A DNA stretch of 64,000 nucleotides from Actinomadura madurae. Lineage in GTDB: Bacteria > Actinomycetota > Actinomycetes > Streptosporangiales > Streptosporangiaceae. A program made the translations under genes and the position numbers. Location: positions 248,001 to 312,000 of the forward strand of contig NZ_FOVH01000002.1 of NCBI RefSeq assembly GCF_900115095.1. Reading direction: 5' to 3'. The notes beneath the pieces are model-generated. The model ran no database searches. It had not been told where the DNA came from and saw only the letters and a list, made by a program, of their open reading frames with translations. Below are positions 14,480 to 21,614 of this stretch, piece after piece. Within the stretch, counting starts at the first letter, position 1; each line of letters opens with the position of its first letter.

Positions 14480-15838
14480 ATGAGCGGAGCGAACCCGTGG
14501 GGGGCCACCCTCTTGCGGCGGGCCCGGGTGCGCCCGCCCTCGCCGCGTCTCGCCCTCGCGCGGCTCCTCCCGGTCGGGCGGCGCCGCGACCGCGCCGCGG
14601 ACGCCGCCGTCGTGCTGTCCGGAGTGGCGCTCAGCGTCCAGGCGGTCATCGACCCGGGCGCCATCGTCCACCGGCACGGCGGCGCGTCGGTCGCGCTGTT
14701 CCTCGTGCCCGCCGCCGCGCTGGCGCTCCGGCGCCGGGCCCCGATGGCGGTCGCGTGGCTCACCGCCGGATTCGCCGTCCTGGTGTGGCTCCTCGAACTG
14801 GCCGCGCCGGGCGCGCTGCTGCGGGTGGACGCCGACCACGCCCTCAGCCCGGTGGTGTGGTGGCCGCCGACGGCGCCGCTCGCGGCCTACGCGGTGGCGG
14901 CGTTCCCGCGCGACGGCGGGCGGCCGGCCTGGATCCGCCTGCTGCCGGTCGCCGTGCTGCTCGTCCCGATCGGCGTGCTGGAGGACGTCCTCCCCGACTC
15001 GGCCATGCGGCACTTCAACGCCGAGGAGACCGACAGCGTCGACGCGGTGGTGTTCCGCAGCGTCGCCGTCGTGATCGTCGCCGCGCTGCTCGGGCTGTAC
15101 GCCGCCGCGCGCCGCCGCGTCGTGCAGGCGCTCACCGACCGGGCGGAGCGCGCCGAACGGGAGCGGCACCTGCTGGCCGAGCGGGCCCGCGCGGAGGAAC
15201 GGGCCCGGCTCGCCGCCGAGATGCACGACGTCGTCGCGCACCGGGTGACGCTGATGGTGCTGCAGGCGGGGGCGCTGCGGATCCGGGCGCCGGACGAGCC
15301 GACCCGCGCCGCCGCCGAGGAGCTGCGCGGCACCGGCTGCCAGGCCCTCGAAGAGCTCCGCGACGTGATCGGCCTGCTCCGCCGCGACCCCGAGGGGCCG
15401 CCCGCCGCGGTGTCCGAGCCGCTGCCCGACCTGTCCGCGCTCGTCGCCGACTCGGCGGCGGTCGGCGTCCCGGTCGAGCTGGCCGAGCACGGCGACCCGC
15501 CGTCCGCCTCGCCCGCCGTCGGGCGCACCGCCTTCCGGGTCGTCCAGGAGGCGCTGACCAACGCCCGCAAGCACGCGCCGGGCGCCGCCGTCCGGGTGGA
15601 CGTCCGCTACCGCACGGACGGCGTGACGCTGACCGTCCGCAACGCCGCCCCGTCCCGGGAGCCGGACGCCGACCTCGCCGCCAGCGGGTCCGGGATGGGC
15701 CTCGAAGGGCTCCGCGAGCGCGTCGAGCTGATCGGCGGGACGTTCACGGCCGGCCCGGACGGCGGCGGCTTCCGCGTCGAGGCGTCCCTGCCCGCCTTCG
15801 TGCCCGTCGCGGCGCCCGACCCGGCCGGGCTGCCGTGA
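14480..15838 (+). CDS. Two-component sensor histidine kinase (NarL-system type)
   Basis: A 452-residue membrane kinase. About five hydrophobic helices occupy residues 35-220. A coiled linker (QALTDRAERAERERHLLAERARAEERARL) follows, then the HisKA_3 motif AEMHDVVAHRVTLMVLQAG with the phospho-accepting His, and the HATPase domain with VVQEALTNARKHAPGA and GSGMGLEGLRERVELIGG. The architecture is the DesK/NarX-like group common in actinomycetes. ATG 14480 lies 7 nt after TACGGT, so the mRNA may be leaderless; the ATG at 14474 is the alternative. Its stop overlaps the GTG of the response regulator. It is divergent from an FtsX permease, recalling envelope-stress or antibiotic-sensing modules. Confidence 0.9.
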   Translation: MSGANPWGATLLRRARVRPPSPRLALARLLPVGRRRDRAADAAVVLSGVALSVQAVIDPGAIVHRHGGASVALFLVPAAALALRRRAPMAVAWLTAGFAVLVWLLELAAPGALLRVDADHALSPVVWWPPTAPLAAYAVAAFPRDGGRPAWIRLLPVAVLLVPIGVLEDVLPDSAMRHFNAEETDSVDAVVFRSVAVVIVAALLGLYAAARRRVVQALTDRAERAERERHLLAERARAEERARLAAEMHDVVAHRVTLMVLQAGALRIRAPDEPTRAAAEELRGTGCQALEELRDVIGLLRRDPEGPPAAVSEPLPDLSALVADSAAVGVPVELAEHGDPPSASPAVGRTAFRVVQEALTNARKHAPGAAVRVDVRYRTDGVTLTVRNAAPSREPDADLAASGSGMGLEGLRERVELIGGTFTAGPDGGGFRVEASLPAFVPVAAPDPAGLP

Positions 15839-16479
15839 TCACCGTCCTGCTGGTCGACGACGAGCCGATGGTGTGCGCGCACCTGCGCGTCATCCTCGGC
15901 GCGGCCGACGACGTCCGGGTGGTCGGGGAGGCGCACGACGGGGCGGCGGGCGTCGAGGCCGTCGTCCGGTACCGGCCGCACGTGGTGCTCATGGACCTGC
16001 GGATGCCGGGCGTGGACGGCCTCGCCGCCATCGAGCGGATCGCCGCGTTCCGGTCGCCGCCCGCCGTCGTCGCGCTGACCACGTTCGACGGCGACGAGCA
16101 CGTCATCCGGGCGCTGCGGGCGGGCGCGAGCGGGTTCCTGCTGAAGTCGACGCCGCCGGAGGATCTGGTGAAGCTCGTCCGGGTCGCCGCCGACGGGCAC
16201 ACGGTGATGTCGGCCGCCGCGACCATGCGGCTGCTCGGCACCGCGGCGGACCGCGCGTCGGGCCGCGACCGGACGCGCGCGCTCGTCGGCGGCCTCACCG
16301 GGCGGGAGACCGAGGTGCTGGCCTGCCTCGGCGAGGGCTTGTCCAACGCGCAGATCGCGGGACGCCTCCACCTCAGCGAGGCCACCGTGAAGGGCCACGT
16401 CTCCCGCCTGCTCGACAAGCTCGGCTGCGCCAACCGCACGCAGGCCGGCCTCCTCGCCCGCGACGCCGGGCTGGGCTGA
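15835..16479 (+). CDS. NarL/FixJ-family response regulator
   Basis: A 214-residue regulator. The receiver domain has the acidic pocket VLLVDDEP, the phospho-acceptor Asp in HVVLMDLRMPGVDGL and the conserved Lys in SGFLLKSTP. The C-terminal LuxR-type helix-turn-helix reads LTGRETEVLACLGEGLSNAQ followed by TVKGHVSRLLDKLG. The GTG start overlaps the kinase TGA (GTGA), so the two are translationally coupled. The likely targets are its own operon and the divergent FtsX-type permease. Confidence 0.93.
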   Translation: MITVLLVDDEPMVCAHLRVILGAADDVRVVGEAHDGAAGVEAVVRYRPHVVLMDLRMPGVDGLAAIERIAAFRSPPAVVALTTFDGDEHVIRALRAGASGFLLKSTPPEDLVKLVRVAADGHTVMSAAATMRLLGTAADRASGRDRTRALVGGLTGRETEVLACLGEGLSNAQIAGRLHLSEATVKGHVSRLLDKLGCANRTQAGLLARDAGLG

Positions 16480-16508
16480 GCCGGCGGTCGCGCGCCGGGG
16501 GGCACGGG

Positions 16509-17009
16509 TCACGCGCCGGGGGACAGGGGCGGGCCGGGTCGCCGGGACCGCCGCACCCCCAACGCCAGCAGCACCGCGCGCACGACCCAGAAGGCCAGCG
16601 CGATCTGCAGGACCACGAGGAACCCCGTGCCCGGCCCGGCCGTGAAGGCCAGCACCAGGAACACCCCGGGCAGGAGCTGGAGCACCGGGAAGGGCGGCCC
16701 GTGCCGGTGCCGCCGGGCGGCCATGTGCCGGTGGTGGCGGTGCCACGCGGGGTGCCCCGGGCCGCCGAACATGACCGCCATTCCCTGCTCCAGGGACGGG
16801 GCCTTCGGCGGGTCGGGCAGCCCGGTGGGGGCCGGCAGGTCCCGGACGAGGGTCCGCAGGTCGCCGCGCGTCTTGGCGGACAGGACGGCGTCCAGCCGCC
16901 CGTCCAGCTCACCGCGGTCCAGCCGCCCCTCGGCGAAGTGGTCGTGCAGGGCGACCATGACCGCGTCCCGCTCGGCGTCGCCGACGCGGATCTCGTCGTG
17001 CCGTGCCAT
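16509..17009 (-). CDS. DUF1707 (SHOCT-like) domain membrane protein
   Basis: A 166-residue protein. Residues 1-60 form the DUF1707 domain (MARHDEIRVGDAERDAVMVAL ... GRLDRGELDGRLDAVLSAKT), a short domain found at the N-terminus of many actinobacterial membrane proteins. A His/Arg-rich linker (HRHHRHMAARRHRHG) follows, then two hydrophobic helices (LLPGVFLVLAFTAG, FLVVLQIALAFWVVRAVLLAL). It starts 2 bp after the stop of the padR gene, whose last codons (GAGGAG) supply its ribosome site. Co-transcription with the PadR regulator is therefore near certain, and its expression probably depends on that regulator. Confidence 0.82.
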   Translation of the reverse strand: MARHDEIRVGDAERDAVMVALHDHFAEGRLDRGELDGRLDAVLSAKTRGDLRTLVRDLPAPTGLPDPPKAPSLEQGMAVMFGGPGHPAWHRHHRHMAARRHRHGPPFPVLQLLPGVFLVLAFTAGPGTGFLVVLQIALAFWVVRAVLLALGVRRSRRPGPPLSPGA

Positions 17010-17011
17010 CT

Positions 17012-17701
17012 CTACTCCTCGTCGCGGGCCGTCGGGCCCGCGTCGTCGTCGGTGCCGGGGGTGTCGTCGGGGTCGTGGGCGAGGTCGTCGGCCAGGATCC
17101 GGTACAGGCTCCGGCGGGCGTCCGACAGGACGTCCCTGGCCTGGGCGACCTGCTCGGGGGAGCCGGAGTGGACGATCTGCATCACCGCGGCTCCCGTCTG
17201 CGCGGCCTGCTTGAACAGCTCCGGGACGCCCTCGCCGTACTCCGGGGTCATCTCCGCCCACGGCTCGGCGAGCCGGTCGGCGTTCTCCTCGGCGTAGGCG
17301 CGGCCCTCGTCGGTCAGGTGGAAGGTGCGCCGCCCGCCGGACTCGTCGCCGGCGATCAGGCCCTCGTCCGCGAGTTGCTGGAGCGCCGGGTAGACCGCGC
17401 CGGGGCTCGGCTTCCACGCCCCGCCGCTGCGCTCGTGGATCTCCTGGATGATCTGGTAGCCGTTGCGCGGCTCCTCGGCCAGCAGGACCAGGATCGCCGC
17501 GCGGACGTTGCCCTTGCGCGCCTTCGGGCCCCTGCCCCAGGGCCCGCCGCGTCCCCGCGCCCAGGGCGGCCGGGGGCCGGGACCGGGCCCGAAGCCGCCG
17601 GGCGGGCCCCAGGGGCCGGGGCCGCCGCCGAACAGCGCGCCGAGGTTCGGGAAGTCGCCGCCGCGCCCCCAGGGGCCGCCGCGTCCATGCATGTGACCCA
17701 T
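17012..17701 (-). CDS. PadR-family transcriptional regulator with Gly/Pro-rich N-terminal extension
   Basis: A 229-residue protein. Residues 1-60 are a low-complexity tract of Gly, Pro, Arg and Trp (GPGPWGPPGGFGPGPGPRPP). The PadR winged helix follows (KGNVRAAILVLLAEEPRNGY, WKPSPGAVYPALQQL, DEGLIAGDESGGRRTFHLTD), then a C-terminal dimerisation helix region and an acidic tail. The ATG at 17701 is chosen; a GTG nine bases upstream is possible. It heads a two-gene operon with the DUF1707 protein. A CGATATATCG palindrome upstream is a likely autoregulatory site. Confidence 0.85.
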   Translation of the reverse strand: MGHMHGRGGPWGRGGDFPNLGALFGGGPGPWGPPGGFGPGPGPRPPWARGRGGPWGRGPKARKGNVRAAILVLLAEEPRNGYQIIQEIHERSGGAWKPSPGAVYPALQQLADEGLIAGDESGGRRTFHLTDEGRAYAEENADRLAEPWAEMTPEYGEGVPELFKQAAQTGAAVMQIVHSGSPEQVAQARDVLSDARRSLYRILADDLAHDPDDTPGTDDDAGPTARDEE

Positions 17702-17751
17702 GTTCTCCACCACCTTCTGAGATCTCTCTAAGACCTCTCGCGATACGACAA

Positions 17752-17761
17752 CGATATATCG
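17752..17761. promoter_or_regulatory. Candidate PadR operator CGATATATCG
   Basis: A perfect 10-bp palindrome in an AT-rich patch about 50 bp upstream of the PadR start, with a related CGATA half at 17741-17745. GATATATC-type sites are typical of actinobacterial PadR regulators. It sits where a promoter for the padR-DUF1707 operon is expected. Confidence 0.5.
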
Positions 17762-17906
17762 AAGACGCCGGGACGGGCCAGATGGTTCCCGGAGATTTCC
17801 AGCGGATCGGACGGGTCTCTCGCGGCGGGCCGGGCATGATCCCCGAATACCGGCATCGCCGTCTGATTTGGCGAATCTGTGGGTACCACCCGGGGCGAGG
17901 GGGACT

Positions 17907-19892
17907 ATGGGCACACACGAGGCGGTGACCGCGCCGGACGCGGTTCTGGCACCGGACGCCGCGGGCACCGTTCCGCGCGCGAGGCCGCGCGTGCGGAACG
18001 AGCTCGCGCTCGGCCTGGCGCTGTTCGCGCTGTACTCGCTGGTGACGATGCTGCCCGAGCAGGCGAGGGAGAAGGCCGCCCGCGACCACGGGGAGTCGCT
18101 CTACGCCCTGGAGCGGGCGCTCCACCTCGACGTCGAACCGGCTCTCAACCACTGGCTGGCGGACCAGCCGGTCTGGCGGGTGCTGGCCAACTACGAGTAC
18201 GCGATCACCTACATCGCGAGCGCTCTCGCCCTGCTGACCTGGTTATTCCTCCGGCACCCCGAGCGGTACCGGACGGCCCGCAACGCCTTCGTCATGCTCA
18301 ACCTCGGCGGGCTGGCCTGCTTCGCGCTGTACCCCGTCATGCCGCCGCGGCTGATGCCCGACCTCGGTTTCATCGACACCGTCACCGAGGGCCGCACCTG
18401 GGGGTCCTGGGGCTCGCCGATGGTCGAGCACGCCGACCGGTTCGCCGCCGTCCCGTCCCTGCACATGGCCTGGACGCTGTGGGTCGGCGTCGAGCTCGCC
18501 CGCGTCAACGCGAAACGCTGGGTCCAGGGCCTGAACGCCCTGCACATCATCGTGACCCTCTACGTGATCCTGGCGACCGCGAACCACTACCTGCTGGACG
18601 CGGTCGCCGCGATCCCGTTCGTCGTCGTCCCGGTGTACCTCGCCGAACGCATCGCCCGCCCGCCGGCGCCGCGCGTCCAGGGGCCCGACGCGTTCTTCCT
18701 GGCCGTGGAGACGCCCGAGGCCCCGCAGCAGGCCGGCGGCGTCATCATGCTCGACACCCCGCGGGCCGACGTCGGCCGCGCCGACCTCGTCCGGGTGATC
18801 AGGAGCCGGCTGGACGGGCTGCCCCGGTTCCGGCAGCGGCTCGTCCGGCGGGGCCGCTGGCGCCGCCCCGTCTGGCGCGACCACGACCCCGTCGACTGGG
18901 CCTGGCACGTCGCCGAGCGGCGCGTCGACGGCATGGCCGGGCTGCGCGCCGAGGTCGCCCGCATCCAGGCCGAGCCGCTGCCGCCGGACCGGCCGCCGTG
19001 GCGGATGGTCGTCCTGAAGGGCGCCGAACCCGGCCGCACCGCCGTCGTGTACCTGATGCACCACGTCGTCGCCGACGGCGTCGGCATCGTCGCGCAGGCG
19101 ATGTACCTGATGGAGCCGCCGCCCGAACCCGTCCCCGGGCCTCCGCGCGCGCCGTTCCGCAAGGCGGTCGCGACCGTGGTCGGGCTCGGCCAGCTCGCGA
19201 CCGCCGTGACGCGACCCGAGCGGCTGCCCTCCGCCGGGACGTCCGAACGCCGGTACGGCACGATGGCCCTGCCGCTGCGCGCGGTGCGGGACGTCGGCCG
19301 CCGCCACGGCGCCCGCGTCACCGACGTGGTGCTGTGCGCGGTCGCGGGCGCGCTGAACCGGGTCGTCAGCGAGGACGACGGGCGGCCCGGGTCCTGCCGC
19401 GTCGCGGTCCCGCTGATGATGCGCCCGCCGGGCAGCGCGATGGTCGGCAACCACACCACCGCCGTGATGGTCGACCTGCCCATCGGGAAGATGGCCGAGA
19501 CCGACCGGCTCGCCATGATCGCCGAGCGCGGCCGGGTGCTGCGGTCGGGGACGCGGGCGCAGGCCGCCTGGTTCGTGATGTGGCAGGCGGGACGGCTGAT
19601 GCCGGCCCCGCTGCACGCCCGTTTCGCCCGGATGTCCTACAGCGGACGTTTCCTGCAGGGCACCGTGTCGAGCCTTCCCGGACCCGACCGGCAACTGTGG
19701 CTGGCCGGGGCACCGCTCACCGCCGTGTACCCGATCGTCCCGCTCGCGCCCGGCACGCCCCTGGCGATCGCCGGCCTCGGCGTCGACCGCGACCTGTGCT
19801 TCGGGCTCTCGGTCGACCCCGGCCTCACCGACGACGCCGACGCCCTCATGGACGCCGTCCGCGACGTGATCGACGAGCTCCGCGACGCCTGA
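17907..19892 (+). CDS. Fusion of PAP2-type phosphatase and WS/DGAT acyltransferase
   Basis: A 661-residue two-domain membrane protein. Residues about 30-255 are a PAP2 (inositolphosphoryl-ceramide-synthase-like) phosphatase with several helices, the SLHMAW motif (His near 186) and ANHYLLDAV (His near 227, Asp near 231). Residues about 260-661 resemble wax ester synthase/diacylglycerol acyltransferase: LDGLPRFRQRLVR, the catalytic HHVVADG at 385-391 and, near the end, SSLPGPDRQLWLAGAPLTAV. A PAP2 enzyme releases diacylglycerol from phosphatidate and a DGAT acylates it to triacylglycerol, so one chain could carry out both last steps of storage-lipid synthesis. ATG 17907 follows GAGGGGG. It appears to be a single-gene unit. 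Confidence 0.85.
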   Translation: MGTHEAVTAPDAVLAPDAAGTVPRARPRVRNELALGLALFALYSLVTMLPEQAREKAARDHGESLYALERALHLDVEPALNHWLADQPVWRVLANYEYAITYIASALALLTWLFLRHPERYRTARNAFVMLNLGGLACFALYPVMPPRLMPDLGFIDTVTEGRTWGSWGSPMVEHADRFAAVPSLHMAWTLWVGVELARVNAKRWVQGLNALHIIVTLYVILATANHYLLDAVAAIPFVVVPVYLAERIARPPAPRVQGPDAFFLAVETPEAPQQAGGVIMLDTPRADVGRADLVRVIRSRLDGLPRFRQRLVRRGRWRRPVWRDHDPVDWAWHVAERRVDGMAGLRAEVARIQAEPLPPDRPPWRMVVLKGAEPGRTAVVYLMHHVVADGVGIVAQAMYLMEPPPEPVPGPPRAPFRKAVATVVGLGQLATAVTRPERLPSAGTSERRYGTMALPLRAVRDVGRRHGARVTDVVLCAVAGALNRVVSEDDGRPGSCRVAVPLMMRPPGSAMVGNHTTAVMVDLPIGKMAETDRLAMIAERGRVLRSGTRAQAAWFVMWQAGRLMPAPLHARFARMSYSGRFLQGTVSSLPGPDRQLWLAGAPLTAVYPIVPLAPGTPLAIAGLGVDRDLCFGLSVDPGLTDDADALMDAVRDVIDELRDA

Positions 19893-20012
19893 CCCGGTGC
19901 CGGCGGACCGCTGGCCGCTTGCGGCCACCTGCCGTCCGGCCGGGACTCGATCATCGGGCCGTCCGGTACGTGATCCTTGCGGTAGGCGGGCGGCGACGAG
20001 GACGGTGCGGTC

Positions 20013-20573
20013 ATGGTGCGCGCGGCGGAGCAGGCGCTGGGGAAGTTCGTGCGGCGTTTCGAGACCGACGACGCCCGGCGCGGCAAGGTGGCGGTGGTCT
20101 CGACGCTGATCGGCCTGGCCGGGGTGGGCCTGTCGGCACCGGTGCTGGTCGCGGTCTTCACCCGGGGCGAGACGGCCTACACGATCGCCGGGCTCTTGCT
20201 GGGGTTCTCGCTGGTCGGGCTGTGGTGGGGGTTCTCGTGCGGCCGCCGGTACCTCATGACGCCCGGCGAGGTGTTCCGGGTCCGCGTCGGAGGGCTGGCG
20301 TACGAGCACGCCGGCCGGTTCCGGGTGATCCCGTGGGACCGGATCAGGAGCGTCTCCGAGCGCGGCCAACGCCACTGGGTGGGCGAGATGCTCGGGTGGG
20401 ACGTCTACAGCGTTGTCAAGATCAAGGGCGGTGACGGCCACAAGGGCGGCCGCCTCCTCATCACCGGCTTCACCTCCGACGCCGATGTCCTGGTCGCCCT
20501 CATCCGGCACGCGCTGGAACACGGCACGGCGCCGCTGCCGCCCGGCTCGGACGCTCCGCACGGCGCGCGGTGA
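20013..20573 (+). CDS. Hypothetical membrane protein (two helices, PH-like C-terminal part)
   Basis: A 186-residue protein. After a short basic N-terminus there are two hydrophobic helices (VSTLIGLAGVGLSAPVLVAVF and YTIAGLLLGFSLVGLWWGFS). A soluble part follows with YLMTPGEVFRVRVGGLAYEH, IPWDRIRSVSERG and a terminal DADVLVALIRHALEHG. The latter pattern resembles bacterial PH-domain membrane proteins, but I do not assign a family. A GAGGACG purine tract lies about 9 nt before the ATG. It is convergent with hpnH and unrelated to hopanoid synthesis as far as can be seen. Confidence 0.65.
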   Translation: MVRAAEQALGKFVRRFETDDARRGKVAVVSTLIGLAGVGLSAPVLVAVFTRGETAYTIAGLLLGFSLVGLWWGFSCGRRYLMTPGEVFRVRVGGLAYEHAGRFRVIPWDRIRSVSERGQRHWVGEMLGWDVYSVVKIKGGDGHKGGRLLITGFTSDADVLVALIRHALEHGTAPLPPGSDAPHGAR

Positions 20574-20606
20574 CGCGTGCCGCCGAACCCGGCACGTCGT
20601 TGACGA

Positions 20607-21611
20607 TCACACGCTCCGCATGGCGCGTATCGACTCCTTGAGCGAACCCATCGTCGCGAACACGGCGGTGGGCTCGTAGCCGCAGTGGGCCATGCAGTTC
20701 GCGCAGCGGGCGTCGCGCCCCCGCCCGTAGGCGTCCCAGTCGGTCGTGTCCAGAAGCTCCTGGTAGGTGTCGACATAGCCGTCGTCCATCAGGTAGCAGG
20801 GCCGCTGCCAGCCCTTCAGCGAGTACGACGGGATCGCCCACGCCGTGCACGGGAAGTCGACCTTCCCTTCGAGGAAGTCCAGGAACAGCGGCGAGTGGTT
20901 GAACCGCCAGCGCTCGCGCCGGCCGTCCGCGAACGCCGTGCGGAACAGGTTCCGGGTCTCCTGGACGCCGAGGAAGTGGTCCTGGTCCGGTGCCTTCTCG
21001 TACGCGTACGCGGGCGAGATCATCATCTGGTCGACGCGCAGCTCGTCGTTCAGGTAGTCGAGCACGTCGATGACGGTCCGCGGGGTGTCGGTGTTGAACA
21101 CGGTCGTGTTCGTCGTGACGCGGAACCCGCGCTCCCGGCATATCCGGATCGCCTCGACGGCCTGGTCGAACACGCCCTCCTTGCAGACGGACGCGTCGTG
21201 CCGCTCCCGCAGCCCGTCGATGTGCACGGCCCACGCGAAGTACCGCGACGGCCGGAACGCGTCGATCTTCTTCGGGATCAGCGCCGCGTTCGTGCACAGG
21301 AACACGTACCGCTTCATCCTCACCAGCTCGGCGACCATCTCGCCGATCTGCGGATGCATCAGCGGCTCGCCGCCCGCGATCGACACCATCGGCGCCCCGC
21401 ACTCGCGGATCGCCGCGACCGCCTGCTCGACCGGCATCCGCCGCTTCAGCACGTCCGCCGGATGCTGGATCTTCCCGCAGCCCGCGCAGGCCAGGTTGCA
21501 CGCGTACAGCGGCTCCAGCTCGACGATCAGCGGGTACCTGCGCCGTCCCGCCAGCCGGTTGCGCAGGACGTACCCGCCGACGCGCAGGCTCTGGCGCACT
21601 GGCATCGCCAT
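20607..21611 (-). CDS. hpnH: Adenosyl-hopene transferase, radical SAM
   Basis: A 334-residue radical SAM enzyme that links the 5'-deoxyadenosyl group to diploptene, the first step of making C35 extended hopanoids. It shows YPLIVELEPLYACNLACAGC with the three cluster cysteines, the SAM-binding GGEP, VHIDGLRERHD and the C-terminal CANCMAHCGYEPTAV. The length is standard. It is the last gene of the hopanoid operon, starting 3 bp after the shc stop. The nucleosidase HpnG that normally acts next is not in the operon. Confidence 0.95.
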   Translation of the reverse strand: MAMPVRQSLRVGGYVLRNRLAGRRRYPLIVELEPLYACNLACAGCGKIQHPADVLKRRMPVEQAVAAIRECGAPMVSIAGGEPLMHPQIGEMVAELVRMKRYVFLCTNAALIPKKIDAFRPSRYFAWAVHIDGLRERHDASVCKEGVFDQAVEAIRICRERGFRVTTNTTVFNTDTPRTVIDVLDYLNDELRVDQMMISPAYAYEKAPDQDHFLGVQETRNLFRTAFADGRRERWRFNHSPLFLDFLEGKVDFPCTAWAIPSYSLKGWQRPCYLMDDGYVDTYQELLDTTDWDAYGRGRDARCANCMAHCGYEPTAVFATMGSLKESIRAMRSV

Positions 21612-21614
21612 GTT

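Noticed and set aside
14351..15574. Extension of the FtsX permease frame upstream to 15574
   Set aside because: It would run antisense through the sensor kinase; the permease signature starts at the ATG 14350.
17702..18152. Upstream extension of the PadR and DUF1707 frames beyond 17701
   Set aside because: It crosses the promoter region and the start of the PAP2-DGAT gene; ribosome-site evidence supports the shorter starts.
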